Virus record (IMG/VR): IMGVR_UViG_3300022934_002580
Coordinates: 1 to 46,247 of that record
Origin: a virus
DNA: 46,247 nt
Strand: one strand, 5' to 3'
The notes under the pieces were generated by a model. The model searched no databases and was not told where the DNA came from. It saw nothing but the letters and a program-made list of their open reading frames with translations. Position numbers and translations under genes: made by a program. Positions within the stretch are counted from its first letter, which is position 1, and every line of letters starts with the position of its first letter. This document shows positions 13,270 through 22,542 of the stretch, piece after piece.

Positions 13270-14994
13270 CTACGCCACCCCGATGAACCCGTTGTTGTCG
13301 ACGTACAACTGCTTCCGTGTCGCCCCGACCGAGTTGTTATACAAAGCAGGTCCGGTGCTAGTGCCGCCCGTCAGTTTGACACGTAGCAGGACTCCGTTGG
13401 CGTAGTCGCCTGCAAGCTGGATGTACTCGCCGAAAGACGTGCTGTGAGTGTTTGAGAACTGCGCTTCGACGGTCCCGGCGGTCGGGTGATCCAGCACGAC
13501 CTGCCCGCCGTCGTTTGTTGCGCCCGACAGCATCTTCAGTCGTCCGATACTCGACGGACGATCAAACTTCGCAATATCGCCGCCACTTTGGCCGATGTAC
13601 GTTGCGGTCCCAGCGGTAATAACCACGTTAGCTGCACGGTTAGTAGGCCCGCCGTCAAGCGATCCGAGATTCAACTGGTGATTGTATCCAGGTGTCAGCA
13701 CTGCATACCCGTTGCCAAGTGCGAGCAACCCGTCGATCGTGTTATTCGTTCCGTCTGAACCGAAGATCTCGAAGTTGAAATACGTCGCGGAGTCGTATTT
13801 GATCGTGCCGACGCGATCGTTGTCGTCGTAGAAGTTGAGGACGTTGCTGCCTGCGGTTGCCACGATGTAGTCGCTTGCGGTGCCGGTCTGAAACGTGCCG
13901 GTGATGTTGGCGTTCGTGGCGGTCAGCGCACCAGCGTTCGATACTTGGAACGGCGCCGACCCGAACGCAGCGTTGCCAGACCAGTGGTTCCCTGCGCTGT
14001 CGACCTTGAAGATTGTCGAGCCGCTGCCGACGGTCAGGGTGCCGCCTGTGATGGTGACGTTCCCGAAGTTGGCCGACCCGTCGCCACGGATCACCATCGA
14101 CGTCCCGTCGAACGACTCAATTCGCGAACCGGCACTGTTCGACAGTTTGATGACCTGCACCCCGATCGTGCCTGCCGTGATCTTGTCGGCAGTCAAACTG
14201 GAGATGTACGCCGACGGGATCAGGATCGTCGAGTTGTTCGCGCTGTTAGACCACGGACCCTGGTTGCCTGCCCGGTCGACCGCCGCTACGCGCCAGTAGA
14301 ACCTTGTGTTGTTAGCTAGCCCGTCGACTGTGGTCACCGTCGCATAGGTGATCTTGTCGACGACCGGTGAACTGAAGTTCGAGTTGTTGTCGACCTGGAC
14401 CCGGTAGTGGTCGAGATCAGCCTCGGTGTTGTCGTTCCAAGTGCCCATCTGCGACGTCGGGCCGACAGCAACAACCAGGCCGGTGACTTTCGCTGGTGCG
14501 GTCGAATCGGTGCCCGACGTGATGGTGCCGACCACCCAGGTAGACACCTCGTTCATTGTCGAAATGGACCGCACCCCGACGTTGTACGACGTGGCAGAGT
14601 CCAGGCCGTTGATGCGGTAGTTCGAGGAGTCGGTCGTGGTGGCGAACTGGTACTCGGTGTCTGACGCCCGTTTCCACCTCACCTCGAACATTGCGACCGG
14701 CGCAGCGGACCCGTCAGGGAACGTCCACGCCGCGTTGACCCACACGTTCGTAGCGTCAGCGCCTGTGGTCAGTGTGAGTCCGGTCGGCGGGGACGGCTCC
14801 CCGGTTATGATCGGCAGACCGGTGCCGCCCGACCCGTCTTGCGGGCCGTCGCCGACCGTCAGCTTGCCGGGCACATGCACACCCGCCGCCCCGATGATCA
14901 GGTTCCGAGCGAGGTTGGTTTCCAACGCCCGCAGCCGGTTCTCGATGTCGCTGATGATGTTGTTCGGTTTCGGCACCTGGTTGACGGACGCCAC
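13270..14994 (-). CDS. Minor tail protein with fibronectin-III-like domains
   Basis: A 574-residue tail-tip or fibre protein. An N-terminal coiled segment (SDIENRLRALETNLARNL) is followed by two fibronectin-III-like domains at about residues 67-160 (PPTGLTLTTG, AMFEVRWKR, YNVGVRSIS) and 165-260 (APAKVTGLVV, DHYRVQVD, RFYWRVAAVD). The remainder is Gly/Thr/Asn-rich with repeated beta-strand patterns (GNVTITGGTLTVGSG), as in receptor-binding fibres. It follows the tail-hub gene by 12 bases, the expected place for an adsorption protein. The receptor is unknown. Confidence 0.82.
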   Translation of the reverse strand: MASVNQVPKPNNIISDIENRLRALETNLARNLIIGAAGVHVPGKLTVGDGPQDGSGGTGLPIITGEPSPPTGLTLTTGADATNVWVNAAWTFPDGSAAPVAMFEVRWKRASDTEYQFATTTDSSNYRINGLDSATSYNVGVRSISTMNEVSTWVVGTITSGTDSTAPAKVTGLVVAVGPTSQMGTWNDNTEADLDHYRVQVDNNSNFSSPVVDKITYATVTTVDGLANNTRFYWRVAAVDRAGNQGPWSNSANNSTILIPSAYISSLTADKITAGTIGVQVIKLSNSAGSRIESFDGTSMVIRGDGSANFGNVTITGGTLTVGSGSTIFKVDSAGNHWSGNAAFGSAPFQVSNAGALTATNANITGTFQTGTASDYIVATAGSNVLNFYDDNDRVGTIKYDSATYFNFEIFGSDGTNNTIDGLLALGNGYAVLTPGYNHQLNLGSLDGGPTNRAANVVITAGTATYIGQSGGDIAKFDRPSSIGRLKMLSGATNDGGQVVLDHPTAGTVEAQFSNTHSTSFGEYIQLAGDYANGVLLRVKLTGGTSTGPALYNNSVGATRKQLYVDNNGFIGVA

Positions 14995-15006
14995 TGCTGC
15001 CCCTGT

Positions 15007-16707
15007 CTACGACGGATTGAACTCGGCGGTGTAAACGCCGGTCGATGGTTGCAACGTCAGCCTGATGAGCCGCATTACCTTGTTCGTCCAGTTGATGTTG
15101 CCCCACTGGCCGGACACCTGCACCGTGTCCCCGACCAGCAAGTTCCCGGCGATCGGCGCGGCGAAGTCGTCGTCGGTCAACCTGACAGTGAAGGTTTCGA
15201 CGATGTTCTTGCGGGACTCCAGCTCACCGGCTGCGAACTCGTCGAGCTGGTCGATGTCCCACGACGGCGGTGCCCGCAGGACCGCTTCCCAAGCAACTCC
15301 GAGGCCGGTCGTGTCGATCGCTGCCGCTTCCTCACGGTCCGGTCCTGAGCCGTCGCCGAGCACCACGATGCTGTTTGCGACCGGTTGCCCGTCCCGCAGA
15401 TAGTTCGCAATGTCGATGACGTTGCTCGACGCGCCGCTGATCTGAAGGTTGTACGTCGCTTTCGCTGACCCGATGGGTCGCCCGACCCGCACATAGCGGG
15501 CGGTGTTCGTCCCGTTCCAGGTGACGCGAATGTCGACGCCGTTCTCGACGTCCGTGTACGCCTTCACCGCCTCCCAGATGTTGGCGTGGTCGGCGTGCTG
15601 GTAGGCAACCGTGAATGTGGTGCCGACGGTGCTGTTCGCCGGGTCGCCTCGAATGTTGAGGTCGTCTTTGTTCGACGGACCGGGCTGCCCGAGGACGGTC
15701 AAACCCTGGGCGTGCTCGATCAGTCCTTCGACGATGTTGACGACGTCGGTGCCGGTGCCACCGGACCCGTAGAACGACAGCGACTCCTCCAGAAACATGC
15801 CGACCGAGTCCCAGTAGATCGCGCTGTTCGTTCCCGCTGTCCCACCCGGTGCGTACAGTCGAATCTGTACGGTTTCGCCGCCGTACACCAGCACCTCAAA
15901 CTCGGCTCTGATCCACACGTTCCGTTCGGTCTGTTCGTCGATGCGGTAGAACCAGTGCCGCCCGGTCCAGGTGCCGCTCGACAGGGTCTGGACGTAGAAA
16001 CCCCGCCCGTCGAACGGCTTGCCCTGAAAAGCGTAGGTGCCGTCGTCGCGAATGAAGAACCAGGCTTTGCAGACGACGACATGGAAAAAGTTCTCCCCAA
16101 CGAACAGCGGGCCGACGTTCTGGATGACCTGCGCGTCAATGCCGTGGTAGTCGTCCGGTGATGTCGGGGAAGCGATCGGATCGCTGTTCGCACGCAGATC
16201 GACCGCTCTGTCGCGCGACAGGATGCGCGCCGACCGGCTGCCTGTCTTGTGATACTGGGTCGACGAAACGAGCACGATGTCGCTGCCGGGGTCCGCTTCA
16301 GACCACCCGGTCGGCACCGACGGCGACCCGCTCACAGTCTCGAAATCGCCGTTCGTGACAAGGTTCGTGCGGTCCTGATCGCCGACGTGTCGGCGCTCGA
16401 AGTAGAACGTCAGCCCTTGCACCGTCAGGTGCAGGAACTCGGTGCCGAGCTGGCTGCGGGTGATGACACCCCAGAACACCGTCGACCCGTCGCGTTCGAT
16501 TCGCACCTCGGAGTTGATTGACATTTCGACGATGCTGCCGATGCTGGCGTGCCCGACCGGCACCCTGATGCTCGCAGCGTCGTGATCGTTCAAGGTCCAG
16601 GTCAGCGAGTCGATCTGCGCGTCCTGAGCGCCGCTGCCAGTCGACAACGTCGCAACGGTCGCCCCCGAGTTGTCGCCGTCGACGAGCAGCACCGTGTAGG
16701 TGGTCAC
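15007..16707 (-). CDS. Minor tail protein (tail hub) with carbohydrate-binding-like insert
   Basis: A 566-residue protein resembling siphovirus tail-hub proteins. The N-terminal beta domain (TVLLVDGDNSGATVATL, SLTWTLNDHDAASIRV) and the C-terminal part ending in NKVMRLIRLTLQPSTG are typical. Residues 118-300 look like a galactose-binding-type insert (NLVTNGDFETVSGSPSVPTG, TGSRSARI, NVWIRAEFEVLVYGGETVQI). It overlaps the distal-tail-like gene by four bases. The insert suggests contact with cell-surface sugars. Confidence 0.78.
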   Translation of the reverse strand: MTTYTVLLVDGDNSGATVATLSTGSGAQDAQIDSLTWTLNDHDAASIRVPVGHASIGSIVEMSINSEVRIERDGSTVFWGVITRSQLGTEFLHLTVQGLTFYFERRHVGDQDRTNLVTNGDFETVSGSPSVPTGWSEADPGSDIVLVSSTQYHKTGSRSARILSRDRAVDLRANSDPIASPTSPDDYHGIDAQVIQNVGPLFVGENFFHVVVCKAWFFIRDDGTYAFQGKPFDGRGFYVQTLSSGTWTGRHWFYRIDEQTERNVWIRAEFEVLVYGGETVQIRLYAPGGTAGTNSAIYWDSVGMFLEESLSFYGSGGTGTDVVNIVEGLIEHAQGLTVLGQPGPSNKDDLNIRGDPANSTVGTTFTVAYQHADHANIWEAVKAYTDVENGVDIRVTWNGTNTARYVRVGRPIGSAKATYNLQISGASSNVIDIANYLRDGQPVANSIVVLGDGSGPDREEAAAIDTTGLGVAWEAVLRAPPSWDIDQLDEFAAGELESRKNIVETFTVRLTDDDFAAPIAGNLLVGDTVQVSGQWGNINWTNKVMRLIRLTLQPSTGVYTAEFNPS

Positions 16708-17165
16708 GCCCCCGCCTGTAAGTCAGGGTCAGGACACAGGAACGTCACGGACCATGAAAGACTCCGTGGACTGCCCGACATGAACTGGATGCGTGGCTGG
16801 CCTTGCAGGCGGGTTCCGGCGTGCCTGGTGCCGCCCGGTTCATACACCCGCACCTTCCCGTCAGCTGTGACATGGTCGCACGCCGACTCAAATCGGGCCA
16901 TCGCCTCCCACCAATCCGAGGTCGCTGCGATCACGGCGACGCCGGTCAGGGTCAGCAGCCGCGGCCCGTAGGTGGCGTTCGTCACGATGACACCGTCGGT
17001 CGCCATCCGCTTCGCGGTCTGCACGTTCGCTTGACGGCTGCCCCAGCCGGTGAGCTGCTGCACGTTCCACAGGTTGCCGTCGGCGTCAGCGGTGCCGTCG
17101 TTCATTCGCAGCGTCGTTCCGGCAGGTGCGTCGGCGCTGTTCACCAGGTCGATTCGTGTCGTCAT
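16704..17165 (-). CDS. Distal-tail-like protein
   Basis: A 153-residue protein immediately after the tape measure gene. Its strand pattern (NVQQLTGWGSRQ, RLLTLTGVAVIAATSDWWEA, KVRVYEPGG, SLSWSVTFLCPDPDL) and its position match Dit-type proteins, which form the ring at the tail tip where the hub attaches. The start shares one base with the tape-measure stop. Assignment rests on context as much as sequence. Confidence 0.72.
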   Translation of the reverse strand: MTTRIDLVNSADAPAGTTLRMNDGTADADGNLWNVQQLTGWGSRQANVQTAKRMATDGVIVTNATYGPRLLTLTGVAVIAATSDWWEAMARFESACDHVTADGKVRVYEPGGTRHAGTRLQGQPRIQFMSGSPRSLSWSVTFLCPDPDLQAGA

Positions 17166-20029
17166 CAGCTGACCCGCACACTGTTCGAGTCGCCGCTGTT
17201 CCGCAGCGTGGCGATGCCGTCGGACGTGCCCTGGTTGATGATTCCGTAGTTCATGATGGTGGTGCCTGCCATGTCGGCAGCGCCGCCGCCAGTTGCGTCC
17301 AGACCGCGTGTGGTGCCGCCCTGCCGGATCGCGTCGACCACATCGGCAGACAGCACGAACTCGCCGCCGTGCGCGATGATCGGGACCGCCTGCCCGCTCG
17401 CCCCAGGAACCGGCCCACCTGAACCGAACATGCCGATCGAACCGCCGACGAAGCCCTCCAGTGCCTCTTTCGACTTCGTGATGCCGGACACCTCAGCCGC
17501 AATCGAGATCGTGATGGACTTGTCTCGCAGCCCGTCGATGACCTGCTTGACCGCTTCAAGGTCGCCTGCGTTCGCTCGGACCAGCAGGTCCACCTCGAAG
17601 TCCTGCTGCGTCAGCAGCCCGGCCTGGATCAGCAGGTCCTTGATCGCATCCGTGTTCGCCCCGACAGCCGCTGCGGTCGCAAGGTATTCCAGCGCCATTT
17701 CTTTCGCCGCAGCCGCAGCCGCGTCCGCTGACCCGGTCGACTCCTCCACGACCGAGGCTGACTGCCCGACCGCTCGAATGAACGCGTCGACGGTGCGGAT
17801 GTTGTCGCGCCCTTCACGGGTGTTCCGGTCGAAGCTGTCAGCCAGATCGATGATCCCTTCAGCCAGGTCGGCGATCATGTCCTCGGCGTCGAAGAACAGT
17901 TCGTTGAGGACTACGAAACCTTGGTACAGCTCGCCTAGTTTCACGGTCAGCTCCTCGACCTCGGGCACGACCTCTTGCTCCACCGTGTTGCCGTAGTCGG
18001 CAAGCTGCGCCGCAGCTAGACCTGTCCAGAACTCCTGGTCTTGCAACAAGTCGACCACGACTGCGGCAGCGTCCACATAGGACGTGTCCCGACCCAGGTT
18101 TGTCAGTTGCTGGAACAGCTCGTCAGCCGCTGCCTCGCTGTAGCCCAGTTGCTCGGTCAGAACCCGGTAGGCATCCCCGCTCTCGAAAAACGATCTAGAA
18201 GTTTGCTCGTTCTCCTCACGCGCTGCCCTGAGTCCCCGTTCGACTGCAAACACAGCGTCAACCATCCCGACTAGTTGATCTGCTGTGAGATCGCCTGCCT
18301 GCACTACTTCCATGATGGCTGAAGCAAACTCCCGACTTTCAGGCGTCAACTCGTTGAGCGCGTCCTCCCAGCTCTTGCCGTCGGTGGCTACCGATTTCAG
18401 CTCGCGATCAAGTTCAGCGAGTTGGTCCTGCGACATCTCAAGCATCTGCCCGAAGTCTGCACCAGCGGATCGTGCTGTGATGAACGCTTCAGTCAGTCCT
18501 GCCGCTGCCATCTGCTCGAACAGCAGGACGTCTTTAGCGGTGCTACCGAGCGCTTCGGAAAGGTCGTCCATGCCTTCAGTGGCGTCAGGGAGAGCGTCGC
18601 TGATCTTCTGCACGGTGGCGGCTGTGACTGCGCCGACGTCGTTGAACTCGATCATTACGTCGTTCGTGTGGTCGACCTGCTCTTGGAAGTCGCGCTGCCG
18701 TTTCTTGAAGTCCATGAACACGAACACACCGAGTGCGGCGACCGCAGCCACACCCGCCAGCGCGAGGTTGAGTGCCGCGGCTGACGCTGCCGCCGTGCCC
18801 GCCTGCGTCGACATCACAGTCATCGCCGTGCCGATCTTGCCGATGCCGATCATCACCGGACCGGCCAGCGCAACGATCCCGCCCAAGACCAGCAGCAGTC
18901 GCTGTTCGCCACCGGACATCGACGAGATGATGCTGACGAAGTCACCGACAGCGTTCGTGGCGGCGGTCAGGATCGGTGACAGCACCGCACCCAAGTCGAT
19001 CAGGGCGGCCTTCATGCGTTGGAGCGCCATTTGGAACTGCACTGAGGACGTGTTCGCAGCAACGTCGAACGCGTCCTGGGTAATCCCTGCCGACGTTGCC
19101 ACGCTGTCGAACACGGCTGCCACTGTTTCGGCGTCGCCGTTCAGCAGCGTCAGCGCACCGGACAGCGCCTCGGACGACCCGAGAAGTTGCCGCATGACCG
19201 ACGCGTCACCTTTCGCTGCTCGCTCGACCATTCGCAGCGCAGCGATCAGGCCGTCCTCGGCGAGCACCTGCCGCAACCCGTCAGCGGAGATCCCTGCCGC
19301 CTCGAATACCGCCTGCACGCGCTTCGTCGGTGCGTTCAACGACAGCAGCATCGCCCGCACCTGAGTGGTGGCCTCCGCAGCGTTCGCACCGTTCCGGGTG
19401 ATCAGCGCAATGGCTGCGCCGACCTCGTCCAGGCCGACACCCGCAGCGGCCGACACCGGGATGACCTTGCCGATCGAGGACGCTAACTCGGCTGCGGCTA
19501 GGTTGCCTTCCTTCACCGTGGCGGTCAGGATGTCGGTCGCCTGCGTGGCTGACAGTTCAGCCTGCCCGTAGGCGTTCATTGCTGACGCCGCTGCGAGCGC
19601 TACGTCACGGGTGCTGCCCAGACCGGCGGTCGCCGCTTTCGCTGCGATCGTCAACGCCTCCGTCGCCGCCGCACCCTTGATGCCTGCCGACTGGATGGCG
19701 AACATCGCTTCAGCGAGTTCGCGTGGCGCTTTCCCAACGTCCCCTGCCAGCTCCAAAATGTCGTCGCTCATCGCAGCGACCTCATCGCCAGTAGCACCGA
19801 CCAGACCTTGGATGCGTGACATTTCAAGCTCGAAGTCGTCGGCCAGTTTGACGGCTGCCGCTGCCACACCGAGCAGCGGCAACGTCAGCTTCGTCGTCAT
19901 CGACTTCCCGGTCTTTTCCATTTGACCGGACAGTTCGCCTAGCGCGCCTTGCGCTCGACGCAGCCCCGACTGAAACTCCGTCGTGTTCATCTTGAGCGAT
20001 GCGACCAGCTCGCCGACGTTTAGCGCCAT
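17165..20029 (-). CDS. Tape measure protein
   Basis: A 954-residue protein that sets tail length and is threaded through the tube. The N-terminus has the TP901-type core (QSGLRRAQGALGELSGQM, then FELEMSRIQGLVGATGDEV and EAMFAIQSAGIKG). A hydrophobic region at about residues 375-445 (LLVLGGIVALAGPVMIGIG, ALAGVAAVAALGVFVF) could enter the host membrane, and long helices follow. At about 1.5 angstrom per residue the tail would be near 140 nm. The start lies inside the end of the frameshifted chaperone, as usual. Confidence 0.93.
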   Translation of the reverse strand: MALNVGELVASLKMNTTEFQSGLRRAQGALGELSGQMEKTGKSMTTKLTLPLLGVAAAAVKLADDFELEMSRIQGLVGATGDEVAAMSDDILELAGDVGKAPRELAEAMFAIQSAGIKGAAATEALTIAAKAATAGLGSTRDVALAAASAMNAYGQAELSATQATDILTATVKEGNLAAAELASSIGKVIPVSAAAGVGLDEVGAAIALITRNGANAAEATTQVRAMLLSLNAPTKRVQAVFEAAGISADGLRQVLAEDGLIAALRMVERAAKGDASVMRQLLGSSEALSGALTLLNGDAETVAAVFDSVATSAGITQDAFDVAANTSSVQFQMALQRMKAALIDLGAVLSPILTAATNAVGDFVSIISSMSGGEQRLLLVLGGIVALAGPVMIGIGKIGTAMTVMSTQAGTAAASAAALNLALAGVAAVAALGVFVFMDFKKRQRDFQEQVDHTNDVMIEFNDVGAVTAATVQKISDALPDATEGMDDLSEALGSTAKDVLLFEQMAAAGLTEAFITARSAGADFGQMLEMSQDQLAELDRELKSVATDGKSWEDALNELTPESREFASAIMEVVQAGDLTADQLVGMVDAVFAVERGLRAAREENEQTSRSFFESGDAYRVLTEQLGYSEAAADELFQQLTNLGRDTSYVDAAAVVVDLLQDQEFWTGLAAAQLADYGNTVEQEVVPEVEELTVKLGELYQGFVVLNELFFDAEDMIADLAEGIIDLADSFDRNTREGRDNIRTVDAFIRAVGQSASVVEESTGSADAAAAAAKEMALEYLATAAAVGANTDAIKDLLIQAGLLTQQDFEVDLLVRANAGDLEAVKQVIDGLRDKSITISIAAEVSGITKSKEALEGFVGGSIGMFGSGGPVPGASGQAVPIIAHGGEFVLSADVVDAIRQGGTTRGLDATGGGAADMAGTTIMNYGIINQGTSDGIATLRNSGDSNSVRVS

Positions 20030-20612
20030 GATGCCCGCTTCCTAGCCTGATCCTGTTCCCACGCTTCCAGACCCAGGTGAGCGAGCCACAGCACATACTC
20101 GCCGTAGTCCATGTTCGCTTCCATCTGTTGAACGGTCATGTGGAGCCTTTGGGCGAGAATAAATCGGTTGCGTGCCCCCGGCTGGCCTACGAGGAATAGC
20201 CTTTTCCCGCGTCGACGAGCGCCTCCTCTGGCGAGTCGCTGTCGTCGACGGTCTTGAATCCTGCGAGCACCATGCACTCCTCGGAGATGCGCCAGCACAC
20301 CGCCCCCGACTTGTCCAGCAACGCGTCGCGGTCAGCCGGATCGGCGAACAGCGGACCGGCTTCGATGTCGTCAGGATCGAACACCATCTCCCCGAGCAGC
20401 GTGACCGCGATCCGGTTGTACTGCTCGGCGGTCAGCTTGCCGGTGTCGTCTGTCGTGAACGACGCCTGCAACTGGTTTCGTCGTCGCAGCGACGGCGCCT
20501 TCAGCAGCAGCCGCACCGGTTGCCCGGTGTCGGGATGCGGCCACTCGGGCACGTCGACGGTGCGCTGCGACAAGTCGTCAGCGGTGAGAATGATGTCTTT
20601 CAGGGATGCCAT
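20020..20612 (-). CDS. Tail assembly chaperone, frameshifted long form (G-T)
   Basis: Ribosomes slipping back one base on G-GGA-AAA (20202-20208) leave the G frame and continue in the -1 frame to 20020. The fusion has about 197 residues. The extension reads through GARNRFILAQRLHMT to ANMDYGEYVLWLAHLGLEAW, with the tryptophan- and acid-rich character usual for the T domain. The frame offset was checked against both reading frames. The extension overlaps the tape-measure start by ten bases. Confidence 0.85.
20187..20612 (-). CDS. Tail assembly chaperone, short form (G)
   Basis: A 141-residue protein directly before the tape measure, beginning MASLKDIILTADDLSQRTV and containing the segment VRLLLKAPSLRRRNQLQAS. 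The placement, length and a slippery sequence near its end identify it as the shorter of the two chaperones that bind the tape measure protein during tail assembly. It ends at a TAG 13 bases beyond the slippery site. Confidence 0.88.
   Translation of the reverse strand: MASLKDIILTADDLSQRTVDVPEWPHPDTGQPVRLLLKAPSLRRRNQLQASFTTDDTGKLTAEQYNRIAVTLLGEMVFDPDDIEAGPLFADPADRDALLDKSGAVCWRISEECMVLAGFKTVDDSDSPEEALVDAGKGYSS
20202..20208 (-). other. -1 ribosomal frameshift site GGGAAAA
   Basis: The heptamer GGGAAAA is in the correct phase (G GGA AAA) inside the end of the G frame, five codons before its stop. It is a standard X-XXY-YYZ slippery sequence, as used by lambda-type tail chaperones. Confidence 0.85.
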
Positions 20613-20630
20613 GAGCGCAGGTTACGTCGC

Positions 20631-21047
20631 TCAGAACGTGCCCGAGGCAACAGCTCCGGTGATCTGACCGGACAGGCTGACCGTCACAACATCTGCGACA
20701 GGCGCGGACACGTCGTAGGCGGTCAGGTGAAACGCGCCGGACAGTTTCGGGAACCCGGTCGTGTTGCCCTGCGGGCCGAACACGAAGTTCGATGCGGTGG
20801 TGTTGCCGACCATGCCACGCAGCCGCGCCTCGTGCGTCGAGGAGAACAGCCCGGTCAGGGAGAGGGTGTGGTTGCGTAGCCCGGCAATGTACGCCCGGTC
20901 ATCGTCACCGAACGTGGTCACGTCAGCGGTTTCGCCGACCGTGTTGAGGCTGCACTCGTTCAGGCCGCTGGACAGCGTGAAGGTGGTGCCGCCCGTGTCG
21001 CTGCAAGTAAAAATGCCGCCCTTGCCGTGTCGGAAAGTTGGTGCCAT
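20631..21047 (-). CDS. Tail-tube-like protein, short paralogue
   Basis: A 138-residue protein beginning MAPTFRHGKGGIFTCSD. It is clearly related to the N-terminal half of the upstream tail protein (both have MAPTFxHGKG, a xADVTxFGxDDRAYxAGL segment and a TAYDVSxPxxDVV end). Tail-tube proteins of siphoviruses share this size and strand pattern. The ribosome site AGGAG is eight bases from ATG 21047. Whether both copies enter the tube or one is a tip or cap variant is not known. Confidence 0.75.
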   Translation of the reverse strand: MAPTFRHGKGGIFTCSDTGGTTFTLSSGLNECSLNTVGETADVTTFGDDDRAYIAGLRNHTLSLTGLFSSTHEARLRGMVGNTTASNFVFGPQGNTTGFPKLSGAFHLTAYDVSAPVADVVTVSLSGQITGAVASGTF

Positions 21048-21065
21048 CTGTGGTGCTCCTGTTGC

Positions 21066-21806
21066 TCAGTACCGTGCGAATGCCACGGCGTAGGTGATGG
21101 ATGTGGACCCTTGCGCGTCGACGTGCGCGCGCACGTACTCGTTGCAGGATGCGGTTGAGGTCTTGCGTTCGTACCCTGCCGGGTTCGTCGAGTCGATGTC
21201 TGTGAAGGTGATGTAGTCGGCCCAGGTCACGCCGTCGCTGCTGTCTTGAACGATCACGGACAGTTCGACGGTGGCGGTCTGCGAGGTCGTCCCGCCTGTG
21301 ACGTGCAGGTGCCCTGCTGCGCCGCCGGTCGTCGCCGTGGACGGTGACAGCGTGACTGCCGACCCGGTCACTGCCGCCGACCTTGTCGCAAGGCTCGCCA
21401 ACCAGAACCCGTCCGATGCCTGCGACGAGAACTGGACCGACGCCGACGCTGCGACCACATCAGTCGCTGGGGAGGACACGTCATAGGCGGTGACAGGTCC
21501 TGCGAGCAGCACGCACGGATCACCGACCGTGTTCCCTGACGGGCCGACGGAGAACACCGAGGTGTCCGAGCCGATCATTGCCTGGAGCCGCCGGTCCATT
21601 TCTAAGGTGGAGCCGTCGCAGAACCCGGTCAGCGACATGGTGCCGTCGCGCAGCCCGGCCAGGTACGCCCGGTCATCGAGGCCGAACACGGTCACGTCGG
21701 CGGTGTCAGCGGTCTGCGACAGCGACACGTCGTTCATTGCTGAAGACAGCGCGTACTGGTTGCCGATCACGGTCGCGCCCTTGCCGTGAGTGAACGTCGG
21801 TGCCAT
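21066..21806 (-). CDS. Major tail protein candidate with C-terminal domain
   Basis: A 246-residue protein. Residues 1-135 match the neighbouring 138-residue paralogue. Residues 140-246 add a beta-sandwich-like domain (TATVELSVIVQDSSDGVTWAD, then CNEYVRAHVDAQGSTSITYAV) of the sort displayed on siphovirus tail surfaces. It lies between connectors and chaperones, where the major tail protein is expected. The ATG overlaps the stop of the preceding gene (TGATG). Which of the two paralogues is the main tube subunit cannot be decided here. Confidence 0.78.
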   Translation of the reverse strand: MAPTFTHGKGATVIGNQYALSSAMNDVSLSQTADTADVTVFGLDDRAYLAGLRDGTMSLTGFCDGSTLEMDRRLQAMIGSDTSVFSVGPSGNTVGDPCVLLAGPVTAYDVSSPATDVVAASASVQFSSQASDGFWLASLATRSAAVTGSAVTLSPSTATTGGAAGHLHVTGGTTSQTATVELSVIVQDSSDGVTWADYITFTDIDSTNPAGYERKTSTASCNEYVRAHVDAQGSTSITYAVAFARY

Positions 21807-21985
21807 CAGCCCTCGCCTTGCTCGTCATCGGCAGCCGCTGCGGTCTGCCGTTGCTTCTTCACTTCGGTGGCCATTCCGCGTGCGACCATCGCCCGCCCGA
21901 ACGCGGCGGGAACCTCTTGCTCGTCTGCGGACGCTAGGAAGCGATCTGAGCCGTGGTTGCCGCTGTTGTGCAGGATCACCTTCAT
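21806..21985 (-). CDS. Small protein before tail-tube genes
   Basis: A 59-residue protein starting MKVILHNSGNHGSDRFLAS, with a GGAG site seven bases upstream of ATG 21985. A GTG at 22078 in the same frame would add 31 residues but has only a weak ribosome site. The C-terminus is Lys/Gln then acidic (KKQRQTAAAADDEQGEG). Small proteins of this type are common between connectors and tail tube; no function recognised. Confidence 0.6.
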   Translation of the reverse strand: MKVILHNSGNHGSDRFLASADEQEVPAAFGRAMVARGMATEVKKQRQTAAAADDEQGEG

Positions 21986-22092
21986 GGGTTCGCTCCGGCG
22001 GTCAGGCAGCGTCCTAGACCCCTTGCGGGCGAACCGGACACGAAGGTCACACTGGCTCGGTCTGGACACGGCGGTCACTGTGTGCTCTCAGG

Positions 22093-22542
22093 CTACGCAC
22101 CGAAGGCGTGACGGCGAAGCAACCTCCAACCCGTCAGCTCCAGATCGCTGAGGAACTGTGCGGCTGCCTGTGTCATCAGCGAGTCGTGCAGAGCGTGAGT
22201 GCGACCCGTAGAAGTGCTCAGCAGCGACTGAGCGTCCAGCATGACCTGGCGAGTCGCATTGGCCTCAACCGCGCGGACCGCCTCTGCGAAGTCGCCGCAA
22301 CCCTCCTCCACGCGGAGGATCTGGGCGAACCACTTGGCGACCTCTGTCTTGAGGACCATGTCTACGACGGTCGCAAGATCAAAGCTGCTGCTCCGCATTT
22401 CCATGTTCATCAAGCCCTCAACGGCCTCATCGACGGCCTCCACGGCCTTCGCGGATTCCTGCGGGCCCTTGGCCCTGGCCGCGACTGCCTCGCGGGTTTC
22501 CTCAGTGATCTCGTCGGTGTTGGTGTTGGTGTTCGTTGCCAT
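22093..22542 (-). CDS. Helical protein, regulon member D, inside the virion operon
   Basis: A 149-residue, mostly helical protein beginning MATNTNTNTDEITEETREAV. No domain is recognised; the centre (FDLATVVDMVLKTEVAKWFAQIL) and end (FLSDLELTGWRLLRRHAFGA) look like a soluble helical bundle. It is set between connector and tail-tube genes but has its own regulated leaderless promoter, so it may be an independently expressed cargo gene within the late operon. The start is fixed by the promoter and the shared peptide. Confidence 0.75.
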   Translation of the reverse strand: MATNTNTNTDEITEETREAVAARAKGPQESAKAVEAVDEAVEGLMNMEMRSSSFDLATVVDMVLKTEVAKWFAQILRVEEGCGDFAEAVRAVEANATRQVMLDAQSLLSTSTGRTHALHDSLMTQAAAQFLSDLELTGWRLLRRHAFGA

